A stretch of 38,158 nt of DNA from a virus. The notes under the pieces are model-generated. The model made no database searches, was not told the origin of the DNA, and saw only the letters and a list, made by a program, of their open reading frames with translations. Below, piece by piece: positions 6,625-14,766 of this stretch. The stretch lies in the IMG/VR virus record IMGVR_UViG_3300023112_000043, positions 1 through 38,158 of that record; one strand, written 5' to 3'. Every line of letters starts with the position of its first letter. The first letter of the stretch is position 1. The position numbers and the translations under genes were made by a program.

Positions 6625-6917
6625 TCCTCACCCTCATCGAGCTCGCGCACGGAAGAAAACCTCCCGACGAGCTCCCCTCCGGCCACCACATCAAAGGGCA
6701 CATCGTCGTGCTGAAGTTGCGTGAAGATGGTCTCGATCGCGGGGTAGGGCTCGATGGTCTGCTGCGTGACCTCGTACACGCCCTCCCCTGGCCGATCTTT
6801 GCGGAACTTGATCCCGTAGTGGGCACCTCGCGAGTGGCCGCAGAGGATGCAGGGAGAGTCGGGCGGCCCCCCGATATCGAGGCAGAAGTTTCGACAGGGC
6901 TTCTCGTGCTTGCTCAC
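6621..6917 (-). CDS. Unknown protein with N-terminal Cys cluster
   Basis: It has 98 residues from the GTG at 6917, which overlaps the upstream stop as GTGA; an ATG at 6956 is in frame but would overlap the previous gene more. Near the N-terminus CRNFCLDIGGPP followed by CILCGHSRGAHYG gives four Cys and one or two His, suitable for a zinc site. The remainder is a mixed alpha/beta acidic domain with no family I recognise. It is part of the run of small genes after the DNA polymerase gene. Confidence 0.75.
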   Translation of the reverse strand: MSKHEKPCRNFCLDIGGPPDSPCILCGHSRGAHYGIKFRKDRPGEGVYEVTQQTIEPYPAIETIFTQLQHDDVPFDVVAGGELVGRFSSVRELDEGEE

Positions 6918-7102
6918 TTTTTGGTCTCCGTGCGAGGTGGCTTGATCGGCAAGCACTTGGGAACGAAGCCGGGGGACAGATGTGTCCGGATGAGGTCCGA
7001 GAAGTGCCCGAACTTCTCAGCGTCTTCGACTTTCTTGCGATCTTCCACCGAGAGACTGTCCAGGAACTCTTGTCTGCGCTCTTCAGAATCTTTGTCGATC
7101 AT
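6914..7102 (-). CDS. Small unknown acidic/basic helical protein
   Basis: It has 62 residues. The ATG at 7102 overlaps the polymerase stop as ATGA. It has a charged helix (RRQEFLDSLSVEDRKKVEDA), a short central segment, and a basic Pro/Lys end (PIKPPRTETKK). It has no membrane segment or enzyme motif, and only one Cys. The tight coupling to DNA polymerase suggests a replication accessory role, but nothing in the sequence proves it. Confidence 0.7.
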   Translation of the reverse strand: MIDKDSEERRQEFLDSLSVEDRKKVEDAEKFGHFSDLIRTHLSPGFVPKCLPIKPPRTETKK

Positions 7103-9504
7103 TTGGCATCTCCCCAGGACAACGCGTCGTCCATGTCGATGAGAATGGGTACGGCCATGGGGAAGGGGTTCTCCATGTTGATTCGCACCCGATCGCGGAC
7201 AGCTCGGATGAAGTCTTCGTCGTCCGGAACCTCGAAGACGAGCTCATCGTGGATCTGCATCAGCATCCGGGCACCGAACGCGCGCATCTCCGGGTCGTTC
7301 TCACACCGCCGCATGGCCTTGTTGACGATGTCTGCAGCTGACCCCTGGACCTTGGAGTTGACAGACTGGCGCTGCGCCTGCATGGCCAGGCCGCGCTCAC
7401 GAGACAGGATGTCTGGAAGCCGGCGGAATCTCCCTGCGAGTGTCTGGACAAGCAGGTCATTCTTGCATTCCCAGTGGGTCTGCTCGATGAACTCCAGAAC
7501 CTCCGGGTAGATGTTGAAGTACTTGTCGATGAGGGCTTCTGCCTCGGGGCAGGTCTCGTAGGCGCGGCCCGCCCGAGAGATCCGCAGCTCCAGCGGAAGG
7601 CCCAGCTGCATCCCCAGCTTCTTGGGGCCAATCCCGTACAGAAGACCGAAGCCCACCGCCTTCATCGCGGCTCGGAGCTCGATGAGCTCCAACTGCTCCT
7701 TCGTGGGGTTGTCCGCCTTCTTGGCTGCGACGATGTCGTCGTAGTTGGCACCGACCGCCAGAGACGCGGTCATGGAGTGAAGGTCTTTCCCCGCATGAAT
7801 CGTCTGGCACATCACGGGGTCACCACTCAGGTGCGCCATGATCCGCATCTCGAGCTGCTGGTAGTCCGCCACGATGAGTCGCATCGGGAAGTCCCGCGGC
7901 AAATCCGGCAGGGGGACATGCTCCACCGAAGGGAGACACCAGTGGTCGCAGGCACCCCAGGTGCCCGCCACGAACCACTTCCGCATCTTCCGGCCCCACT
8001 CCCCGCGTGAGGGAATGTTCTGGAGATTCGGGTCCCCAGATGCGAGGCGCCCAGTCACCGTCCCTGCGATCTTCAGATCGGTGTGGATGCGATCTCGGTT
8101 GTCCACCTTGGTCGGCAGCCCAGTCACGTAGGTGCCGTGCAGCTTCTTCAGAACGCGGTGATCTCGAAGGCACTCAGCCAACGGGTTCCCCTTGTCCGCC
8201 CACTTCTCGATCGTGGCCTTGTCCGTACTGGGGAGCTTGATCCCAGTCGTCCCGCCCGTGGTCATCTTCGTGGGCGGCATCCCGAACGGGTCCTCCCACT
8301 TGTCTCCGACCTTCTTGAAGAAGAGCTCTCGGAGCTGCTTGGGGCTGTTGGGATTCACATCCCAGCCGGCCAGGCGCACGAATTCACGCTCGAGCTTCTG
8401 GATCGTCTGGAGCATGGGGCCGTCCAGTTCTTCGATCTGCTCCAGGTCGAGCTGGAACCCTCGGCGCTCCATCATCCACAGGACCCGCAAGAGCTCCGCG
8501 GTCTCTGCATGGTAGTAGTCGCAGAGGTTGCTCCCGTTCCCCATATCGACTTCTGCCAGCAGCTTCTCGAGGAGATTCGCCAGCATGATCGATGCCCAGG
8601 CGTCCAGAGAGGCGTAGTCCCCTACCAGGAGCTCCAGCAGCGCCAGGGGATCCACATCGGCAGCGGCCGTGTGGATGAGTTCCTCCAGGACCGCTTCGTG
8701 CGCCTCAAGGAGCACTTCGGGATCTGTGAGCAGGTGACGCTCGCCATCCCGGTCTTCCTTCGGGACGGGCGGCGCCCCAAGAATCTCGAAGAAGTCGGAC
8801 ACGTACCCGAGGCGGGTCCTCGTAGTCGGACACAGTCCCGTCTTCCTGGCGATGCTCAGGAGCTGGGAGGCCGTGAGGAGCCTCCCGAGGTCCGCACGAC
8901 CCGCAGACGCCTTCTGGGAGACCTTCTTCAGCGATGTGAGGAGGGCCTCCGTTCCTTCCAACTGGCCCACGATGGCCAGGAGCTCCACCGCACGCCCCGC
9001 ATCCTGCGCCTCCATCGCATCGTGCATGTCGCACAAGGTCTTGACCTCGTTGTCGATCTTGCCGACAGACCCGAACACCTCCCGAAAAGGAGCCATCCGA
9101 AGGCCGAGGTAGTCAGCAGAGCACTGCTTGAGCCCGTGACGCCCGATGCGGTTCTCATCCAGGAGCCAGTCCATGGGGACCGTGTCGAGGAGGTGCCCCT
9201 TCAGCTCGATTCCCTCATTCGCCACCATGTGCATGTCGAACTTGGCGTTCGTGAGGCACTTCTCGATGTTCGGGTCCTCCAGAACCCCGCGGAACACCTC
9301 CAGGAGTCGAACGGGGGCACAGATGCGCGTGTCCTCCGTCGCGAAGGAGAAGAACTTGACTCGCGCACCGAATTTGCTCAGTCCGGTGGTCTCCGTGTCG
9401 AACCCCACGCGGGGAGCCTTTGCGTAGAGCGCCGCGTACTGCTGCGCATCTGTCTCGGTGAAGAGGTAGACGGGGTCGGGGGTCTTTACGAAGGAAAAAC
9501 GCAT
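7099..9504 (-). CDS. polA: Family A DNA polymerase with 3'-5' exonuclease domain
   Basis: It has 801 residues. It copies the phage genome and should proofread. Exonuclease motifs are D36-x-E38 (GFDTETTGL), D90 (NAKFDMH) and a later Y-x3-D (GDYASLDAW). Polymerase motif A is at D547 (VADYQQLEMRIMAHLSG), motif B at K615-F619 (KAVGFGLLYG) and motif C at D753 (MQIHDELVFEV). The Phe in motif B is the Pol I type, which disfavours dideoxynucleotides. There is no 5' nuclease domain. About 150 residues separate the second and third exonuclease motifs, longer than in Pol I, so an insertion is present. The gene follows a hairpin and has its own AGG-type ribosome binding site. Confidence 0.97.
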   Translation of the reverse strand: MRFSFVKTPDPVYLFTETDAQQYAALYAKAPRVGFDTETTGLSKFGARVKFFSFATEDTRICAPVRLLEVFRGVLEDPNIEKCLTNAKFDMHMVANEGIELKGHLLDTVPMDWLLDENRIGRHGLKQCSADYLGLRMAPFREVFGSVGKIDNEVKTLCDMHDAMEAQDAGRAVELLAIVGQLEGTEALLTSLKKVSQKASAGRADLGRLLTASQLLSIARKTGLCPTTRTRLGYVSDFFEILGAPPVPKEDRDGERHLLTDPEVLLEAHEAVLEELIHTAAADVDPLALLELLVGDYASLDAWASIMLANLLEKLLAEVDMGNGSNLCDYYHAETAELLRVLWMMERRGFQLDLEQIEELDGPMLQTIQKLEREFVRLAGWDVNPNSPKQLRELFFKKVGDKWEDPFGMPPTKMTTGGTTGIKLPSTDKATIEKWADKGNPLAECLRDHRVLKKLHGTYVTGLPTKVDNRDRIHTDLKIAGTVTGRLASGDPNLQNIPSRGEWGRKMRKWFVAGTWGACDHWCLPSVEHVPLPDLPRDFPMRLIVADYQQLEMRIMAHLSGDPVMCQTIHAGKDLHSMTASLAVGANYDDIVAAKKADNPTKEQLELIELRAAMKAVGFGLLYGIGPKKLGMQLGLPLELRISRAGRAYETCPEAEALIDKYFNIYPEVLEFIEQTHWECKNDLLVQTLAGRFRRLPDILSRERGLAMQAQRQSVNSKVQGSAADIVNKAMRRCENDPEMRAFGARMLMQIHDELVFEVPDDEDFIRAVRDRVRINMENPFPMAVPILIDMDDALSWGDAK

Positions 9505-9522
9505 AGATGCCTAAACGCATGA

Positions 9523-9550
9523 GGGGCGGGCCCGAAGATGGACCCGCCCC
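9523..9550 (-). terminator. GC-rich hairpin between the RGG/zinc-protein and polymerase genes
   Basis: GGGGCGGG at 9523-9530 pairs perfectly with CCCGCCCC at 9543-9550 across a 12-base loop. It fills one of the few gaps (9505-9559) in the operon. Read on the minus strand the hairpin is followed by TCATGCGTTTAGG, which has only a short U run, so it may attenuate transcription or mark an RNA end rather than stop fully. It could lower polymerase expression relative to the upstream gene. Confidence 0.55.
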
Positions 9551-9559
9551 GTGTTGAAA

Positions 9560-10684
9560 TCAGCGCCGGAAGTTGCGGTCGTAGGACTTGGCACTCGACG
9601 CGTAGCCGATCTCGCCCTGCCGAAGCCCCAGCATCTGGCTGTACTCGGCGTCCGTCTTCGGAGCGGTGTAGCCCTCGAAGTCGAACTGGTTCTTGATCAG
9701 CTTGTCCAGTCCCTCGTCGTACGTGAGCTCCCCCGAGTCCGACACGTCCACGACGGGGCACGTCTGCTTGTCAGCCAGGGTGAAGTCCAGCAGGCTGACC
9801 ACCTTCTCCAGGCTGTAGACGGGGAACCCATCATCGCCCTTCACGCGCTTCACCTGAGACGCGACCTGGTGGTACTCGTGCGGCCGGGGGTCGTCACAGG
9901 AGTCGCAGTCGTACTCGGCTCGCGGGAACTCCACCTCGCCACAGTGGCGGCAGCGGATCTCCTGGTCTCCGTAGGCAGAGACCTCTCCGTCGGACATGTC
10001 CGTGTCCTCGGTCTCGAGCAGCACCTCCTCGCAGTTGGGGCAGATGAACACCGACGGGAAGAGGGTGCCAGCACAGCGGCACATCTCACGCGCGCGACGG
10101 TTGATCTCCTGCACCACCTTGAAGTGCGAGGACGCCATCTCCAGGAACTTCTTCCGGAAGAAGCCGACCTCTTCCATGTTCCCGTCCTTGAGGATCTGCT
10201 TGCGCTCCCGGATGCTCGACACGGGATCCCAGCTGAAGACCTGCTTGCCCTTGAGCTTGCCCCGGGAGTAGAGCAGGGGGGACCCGTTCTTCATCACCGG
10301 AGTGCGCTGGTAGAGCGCGTAGTGGATGACTCCGACGTAGTAGCGGTTGACCTCGTCGTACTTCGGCTCGCTCACGTTGGGGTCTTCCGCGTCCGCCCGA
10401 GCCCGCAGAGTGCTCCCGTCCTCCGCTTCGCGGAAGTAGCCCCAGGAGGTGTTCCCCCGCTCGTTGGTGTACTGCAGCTTGAACATCGGCAGACCCAGGT
10501 AGGGTGCCGTGACTCCGGGGCGGTCATGGACCGGGTAGCTGCCGGGGGTGAGCTGAAGCCAGGTGCTCTCACCATCCTTCATCTTGAGCTGATCGGACCA
10601 CTTGCAGCCCCATCCGTTCCGGCGTCCACCGCCACGGCCGCCACGGCGACCTCGATTTGCACTCAGGGGGATGTTGCGTCCCAT
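9560..10684 (-). CDS. RGG-rich zinc protein, candidate single-stranded DNA-binding protein
   Basis: It has 374 residues from the ATG at 10684, which has GAGG seven bases upstream. The N-terminus is Arg/Gly-rich (RGRRGGRGGGRRNGWG), typical of nucleic-acid binding. The middle carries four or five Cys pairs (CRC, CPNC, CRHC, CDSC) between residues 200 and 275, and the rest is mixed. It lies between primase and DNA polymerase and is followed by a hairpin that could favour its expression. No other protein in this operon looks like an SSB. An SSB or gp32-like role is thus a positional inference, with no OB-fold signature I can confirm. Confidence 0.85.
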   Translation of the reverse strand: MGRNIPLSANRGRRGGRGGGRRNGWGCKWSDQLKMKDGESTWLQLTPGSYPVHDRPGVTAPYLGLPMFKLQYTNERGNTSWGYFREAEDGSTLRARADAEDPNVSEPKYDEVNRYYVGVIHYALYQRTPVMKNGSPLLYSRGKLKGKQVFSWDPVSSIRERKQILKDGNMEEVGFFRKKFLEMASSHFKVVQEINRRAREMCRCAGTLFPSVFICPNCEEVLLETEDTDMSDGEVSAYGDQEIRCRHCGEVEFPRAEYDCDSCDDPRPHEYHQVASQVKRVKGDDGFPVYSLEKVVSLLDFTLADKQTCPVVDVSDSGELTYDEGLDKLIKNQFDFEGYTAPKTDAEYSQMLGLRQGEIGYASSAKSYDRNFRR

Positions 10685-11625
10685 ACTTGCCTCGCTTGAC
10701 TGATATTGATTGGGTTGCCGCACACGTGCACAAGTTCTTCTTCCAGAAGATCATCCGGTTGATGGATGCCGTCGGGAAGCGCCGCCACGTACACGCGCAC
10801 TGCCTGAAGTTTATGGCTCGCTTTGAGCATCCCTCGACGGCCTGCCGGGTCGTTGTCCAGGCAGAGCACCACTCGGGAGCTCATCGCTTCTATCGATCTA
10901 CACTGCGCATCAGACATGCTGCTGCCCATCAGGGCAACCACCGTCGTCAGCCCAGCCTGACAGAACCACAAGGCGGCCTTGAAGCCCTCGACCACGTACA
11001 CGGGCTTCCGCTCGTGGCGAAGCTCCGCAACCACCTTGTCTGCTCTCCAGAGGTACTCCCCTTTGTTCAGGTGAGGTACCTCGATTCCGTACCGGTGCAG
11101 CTCTGTCGTGTACACCTTGTACTTTCCGCCGAACTCTGAATCATGGCGGCGGCCGACAATGCCAACCAGCCGCCCCTTCTTGTCTCTAACCGGGTAGGTC
11201 ACCCGGCTGAGCTCTCTGTCGTATCCCACGTCGTTTTCAAAGAGCACCCGCTCGTCGAACCCCTCTCTCAAGAGGTCTTCCGGGCACCAGTCAAACATCC
11301 CCAAGAGCTTCTCGGGGAGGAACACGGGGCCAGGAGAGCGTGCCTTCTTCTTAGTCCGTGACGTGTCTTTCTGCTGGAATTTCTTCGACAAACGGACAAC
11401 AGTTGTCCGCTCCTCGCCAGCCATCTCGAGGAACTTCCGGAGGTTTCCGCCCCCACACCCACCAAAGCAGTTCCACAGCCCGTTCTCGACGTTGACGGAG
11501 AAGCTCGGGGAGTTTCCTCCGTGGAAGGGGCAGAACCCCTTGTAGTTGGATTCCGAGCTTCTCCGGAGGTTTTCGACATACTTGCCGTAGACCTCCAGGA
11601 AGTCAGGTTCGGAAGGGGTCTGCAC
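10663..11625 (-). CDS. dnaG: DnaG-type DNA primase (zinc finger and Toprim)
   Basis: It has 320 residues from a GTG at 11625 inside the end of the helicase gene. The upstream open frame is only the shadow of the helicase tail. The CHC2 zinc finger is C32, H35, C53, C57 (CPFHGG, then CFGGC). The Toprim fold follows with E213 (VVEGFKAAL) and D257-N-D259 (CLDNDPAG). It makes RNA primers for the lagging strand. It is shorter than bacterial DnaG (about 580 residues) because the C-terminal helicase-binding domain is missing, as in many phage primases. It overlaps the next gene by 22 bases. Confidence 0.94.
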   Translation of the reverse strand: MQTPSEPDFLEVYGKYVENLRRSSESNYKGFCPFHGGNSPSFSVNVENGLWNCFGGCGGGNLRKFLEMAGEERTTVVRLSKKFQQKDTSRTKKKARSPGPVFLPEKLLGMFDWCPEDLLREGFDERVLFENDVGYDRELSRVTYPVRDKKGRLVGIVGRRHDSEFGGKYKVYTTELHRYGIEVPHLNKGEYLWRADKVVAELRHERKPVYVVEGFKAALWFCQAGLTTVVALMGSSMSDAQCRSIEAMSSRVVLCLDNDPAGRRGMLKASHKLQAVRVYVAALPDGIHQPDDLLEEELVHVCGNPINISQARQVWDATSP

Positions 11626-13015
11626 GCTTCTTCGCGGGCTTCTTCTTTGCGGGGTCTGCCTTCGGGGGCCCTCCGGCGCCACGCGCCGCGGCTTCGGATT
11701 CTTCCATCTTTGCCTTCTCCGCAAGGAACTGCTTGATGCTCACCGTGGACTGTTGAACGCTGAAGTCGGATCCTGGGTTGGCGTTGATGACGAAGGGCGG
11801 GATGACGGTCTCTCGAGACTTCGAGAAAACCAGCATGATCGAGGCCCCTCTGCCCGTGGGGTTGGGACCTCGGAAGGCCCGCACAGCGATGTCTGCGTCC
11901 TGTCCGATTCCATCTGCGAAGGACAGGTCGTCGAGGTCTCCAGACGGCTCCTTGGCGTTGGCGCGGTTGGCCTGGGTGGTGCCTACGACCGGGCACTCAC
12001 AGAACTGAGCCATGCCCTTGAGGTCCTGTGAGATGTGCCCGATCTGCTTCCAGTCCGCGCTGCGCTGCCCAGAACGTCCATCCCGCATCAGGTAGAACCC
12101 GTCCACTACGATGAGATCCGGCTGGAACCGCTCAGCAGCAGCGATGAGGTTCTCGACCGTACTGGCCTTCCGCTTGCCCTTGTCGCTCAGAAACAGCAGT
12201 GAGCGAGTACGTCCGCGGGGGTTCGCGTCTTCTTCCTCCGTCTCCGCGAGGATCTCCAGCATGTCGAAGAACTCGTCCCTGTCTTCCGGGGTGAGCGCCC
12301 CTCTCCGGAGCCGGTCGTAGCAGACTCCGGCCAGGATTGAGCTCACACGCTTCAGCATCGCTACTCGAGAGATCTCCTTGGAGAAGATCATCACTCGGTA
12401 GTTGTCCAGGTACGCCTGCGCGGCGATGGCACAGGCCAGCCAGGTCTTCATGTTGCCTGGGCGGCCGTAGATGACGATGAACTCTTCGTCCATCATCCCG
12501 CCCGTCTTCTGGTTCAGGAGCGTCCAGGGGTAGGGGATGCCAATGAGGCCCCCGCCTTCCTCCTGGGTGTTGTACTCCTGGCGCAGAAGATCGACCGAGG
12601 CCGAGAGCAGGATGCCCTCGTCTTCATGCGCCTCTACGTTCATCCTCCGGAACTTCGGCAGGAACCCATCGAGGATGGCCGTGGGGTCCTGTCCGTCTGC
12701 CAGCTCATCCTGTAGGTCATTCAGGAGGACCTGCAGGTCGACCTGCGACTTCTGGGTACGCACCTCACGGATCAACGCCGGGAGAGAGTTCCGAGAGGGG
12801 CTGAAGTCGAAGTCGGGGAACTTCCTCAGGAACCGCTCTACCGACGGCACCTCTCCGCGCTGTTGGGGGTCGTGGTACTCAGACCAGAGCCAGGCGAAGC
12901 CCTCGTGCGCGGCCTCCAGCGCGAACATCTCAGGGGTGACCCCTTTCTTCTTTGGAGTCTGAAAGTCCCCGGTCTCCAGGATGTTGCTGATCAGCTCAAG
13001 CTCTGGGTGCGACAT
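11603..13015 (-). CDS. dnaB: DnaB-like replicative helicase with variant P-loop
   Basis: It has 470 residues, the usual length. It should form a hexamer that unwinds the fork ahead of the polymerase. An N-terminal helical domain (residues 1-130) is followed by the RecA-like motor: P-loop at 184-191 (GRPGNMKT), catalytic Glu214 (FSKEISR), and Walker B at 301-305 (LIVVD). The sixth P-loop residue is Met where most families have Gly. The C-terminus is a disordered Lys/Ala/Pro tail. The ATG at 13015 directly follows the upstream TAG, and the primase gene starts inside the 3' end, so the two are translationally coupled. Confidence 0.95.
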   Translation of the reverse strand: MSHPELELISNILETGDFQTPKKKGVTPEMFALEAAHEGFAWLWSEYHDPQQRGEVPSVERFLRKFPDFDFSPSRNSLPALIREVRTQKSQVDLQVLLNDLQDELADGQDPTAILDGFLPKFRRMNVEAHEDEGILLSASVDLLRQEYNTQEEGGGLIGIPYPWTLLNQKTGGMMDEEFIVIYGRPGNMKTWLACAIAAQAYLDNYRVMIFSKEISRVAMLKRVSSILAGVCYDRLRRGALTPEDRDEFFDMLEILAETEEEDANPRGRTRSLLFLSDKGKRKASTVENLIAAAERFQPDLIVVDGFYLMRDGRSGQRSADWKQIGHISQDLKGMAQFCECPVVGTTQANRANAKEPSGDLDDLSFADGIGQDADIAVRAFRGPNPTGRGASIMLVFSKSRETVIPPFVINANPGSDFSVQQSTVSIKQFLAEKAKMEESEAAARGAGGPPKADPAKKKPAKKRADPFRT

Positions 13016-13300
13016 CTACAGTTCTTCCTCGTTGTGCTGTGGGGTCTCAGGGGGCGCATCCACCAGCCCGAGGTCTTCGTTGATGACTGACTGGATGTCG
13101 CGCACCACCGCAAACAGCCGCGCCACGAGCTCTGCATGCTTCTCGTCCAGCGTCGTCTCCCCTCCCCCGATGGTTCCCTCGAAGGTGGGTGTGGTGAGGT
13201 TGACGACGTAGGCTGCGCGGACTGTGGACTGTCGGACGGAGGCCTCCACCGAGACGAGCTCGATGGAGGTGGTGCTACGAGGTCCGGATGTCACGGTCAA
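13016..13300 (-). CDS. Small unknown protein upstream of the helicase gene
   Basis: It has 94 residues, overlaps the preceding gene by 26 bases and ends directly before the helicase ATG. The N-terminal two thirds are beta-rich (ELVSVEASVRQSTVRAAYVV), followed by a helix (EKHAELVARLFAVVRDIQ) and an acidic tail. No Cys cluster or catalytic motif is seen. The family is not recognised. The next gene upstream in transcription has a similar order of beta strands then helix, so the two might be distant relatives or partners. Confidence 0.72.
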   Translation of the reverse strand: MTVTSGPRSTTSIELVSVEASVRQSTVRAAYVVNLTTPTFEGTIGGGETTLDEKHAELVARLFAVVRDIQSVINEDLGLVDAPPETPQHNEEEL

Positions 13301-13616
13301 GCTCCTTGGCCTGCGACACCGCAGAAGCCAGGCTCTCGGACACCAGCTCCGCCGCGATTACAACCGCAGCCATCACGCCGTCCTCACTCTGGTCACAGGT
13401 CAGGGTGAGGCCGACTGAAACGTCAAAGCCGTTCCCGAAGTCCTTGTCCGAGTAGGACTGCCGGTAGTTGATCTGGGCCTTCTCGTCGCCGAGCAGCGAG
13501 ATGAGCTGGTCGTCTTCCATATTGAGATGCTCCTGGGTGATTGGGACCGAGAAGTCCCGTCTGTCGCTCTTGCCGTTCCTCACTTCTCCGTAGAGCTCGC
13601 CGACGGGCCGGCGCAC
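13275..13616 (-). CDS. Small unknown beta-then-helix protein
   Basis: A GTG at 13616 sharing a G with the upstream TAG gives 113 residues. An ATG at 13520, with AGGAG about nine bases upstream, would give 81. The shared core is a beta region (DVSVGLTLTCDQ) and a long Ala-rich helix (MAAVVIAAELVSESLASAVS). The longer N-terminus contains plausible protein sequence (VGELYGEVRNGKSDRRDFS), so I list the long form. The family is not recognised. It sits in the DNA-replication operon between two other unknowns. Confidence 0.65.
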   Translation of the reverse strand: MRRPVGELYGEVRNGKSDRRDFSVPITQEHLNMEDDQLISLLGDEKAQINYRQSYSDKDFGNGFDVSVGLTLTCDQSEDGVMAAVVIAAELVSESLASAVSQAKELDRDIRTS

Positions 13617-14041
13617 TACTGGAGGGCCTTCGGGATGGTCACGCGAAGCGTGCCCTTCTTCAAGGTGAACATCTGCCCGTAGATGGCGCGGAGCTCGGGG
13701 TTGAGCCGCTCCATCTGCGTGGGATTGACGGTGTACCCGATCACCCCGTACCGGAAGAGCTCGTCCATGTGTCCCCGCTCCTCCGCCTCCTCCACGATGT
13801 CCTCGGAATCGTACACCTTCTTGTCGGAGCCCGACGACACCCGGAACTGGTAGGCTCCGATCTTCGTGCTTCCGGCCCCGCCTTCGCGGAGCTCCTTCTT
13901 CGCCTCGTTCACGAGGGCGGGCCTCTTCGCCTCCAGCTCGCGGAGCATGTCCACGGCATCCGAGTCGGCCAGCTTCAGCCGCTCCCACAGGGCGGAAATC
14001 TCGTCGTTCGTCTCGAGCAGTGCGTCAACAGCGGTAGGCAT
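13616..14041 (-). CDS. Unknown protein with N-terminal coiled coil
   Basis: It has 141 residues. The ATG at 14041 shares its A with the upstream TGA (TGATG). Residues 8-52 are helical and heptad-like, then a small domain (GAYQFRVSSGSDKKVYDSED) and a C-terminal beta hairpin (LKKGTLRVTIPKAL). No enzyme motif is visible. The architecture of a coiled coil plus small domain resembles phage Gam-type DNA-end or nuclease-inhibitor proteins in outline only. The family is unassigned. It is coupled to the uracil-glycosylase-like gene. Confidence 0.72.
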   Translation of the reverse strand: MPTAVDALLETNDEISALWERLKLADSDAVDMLRELEAKRPALVNEAKKELREGGAGSTKIGAYQFRVSSGSDKKVYDSEDIVEEAEERGHMDELFRYGVIGYTVNPTQMERLNPELRAIYGQMFTLKKGTLRVTIPKALQ

Positions 14042-14754
14042 CAGTGGCCTCCAATCAGGGTCTTGTGGTGGCTGATGAGGGACAGCGCAAAGCGCAAATC
14101 CCGGATGGTCTCGTAGGTGTGGCCTCGCCCCTCTTTCACAAGGGGTCCATCTCCCTTGCGCAGGAGGAAGCCAGGGCTCAGTGTAGGCAGCATGGCGTAC
14201 CGCACCGGACGTCCGGTGCTCGGGGAGTCGATGGAGATGTCCATCAGTCCCCCGCGCTTGTCCATGATGGCCACCTTCTTCCCAAGGAGGGTCGTAGCGG
14301 CGACCTTCCCTCCTGCGATGATGAGCAGGGGGTCGATGGCGTAGATGGTCCGATGCAGGCGATTCCTGCACGCCTTCACTTCTTTCGCGCTCGGGGTTCG
14401 ATCGTCTTCAGGGCGGCACATCACCGCGTTGGTGAAGAAGATGTGGCCCTCGAGGTAGTTCCGCAGATTCTCGAAGAAGGCGTCGTTCTCCTCGATCATG
14501 CGTACTTCTTCCAGCTCTGGACTGTCCCACCACGCCTTCTCGAAGAGCTGAAGTAGGAGTCTCCCGGCAGGTCCCACGAATGGGTACCCCGCCTCATCAT
14601 CTTCGATGCCTGGGGCCTCTCCCACGTAGAGGATTCGAGCACTGACGCTGCCAGATCCGAAGACTGGCTGCACTCGACTCTCGCAGAGGAGTTCACAGGC
14701 GTCACATCGAGAATACTCCTCAAGGAGTGCCCTCAACGCAGTACTACCTATCAC
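14041..14754 (-). CDS. Family-4-type uracil-DNA glycosylase-like protein, catalytic His replaced
   Basis: It has 237 residues from a GTG at 14754 with AAGGAG nine bases upstream. Motif 1 is clear at residues 45-64 (GEAPGIEDDEAGYPFVGPAG). Four Cys (C17, C20, C113, C129) match the 4Fe-4S ligands of family 4, including CRPEDDRTPS. Motif 3 is normally H-P, as in THPAALL-type sequences, but reads TLSPGFLLRK, with Ser193 in place of His. Family-4 enzymes remove uracil from DNA. The change might lower activity, shift substrate, or make it a DNA-binding protein. A stretch at 80-105 is longer than in bacterial relatives. Confidence 0.88.
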   Translation of the reverse strand: MIGSTALRALLEEYSRCDACELLCESRVQPVFGSGSVSARILYVGEAPGIEDDEAGYPFVGPAGRLLLQLFEKAWWDSPELEEVRMIEENDAFFENLRNYLEGHIFFTNAVMCRPEDDRTPSAKEVKACRNRLHRTIYAIDPLLIIAGGKVAATTLLGKKVAIMDKRGGLMDISIDSPSTGRPVRYAMLPTLSPGFLLRKGDGPLVKEGRGHTYETIRDLRFALSLISHHKTLIGGH

Positions 14755-14766
14755 GATATTTTCTCC

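Noticed and set aside
10685-11139. Plus-strand frame across the RGG-protein/primase boundary
   Set aside because: It is antisense to the supported primase gene, has no ribosome binding site and no recognisable protein features.
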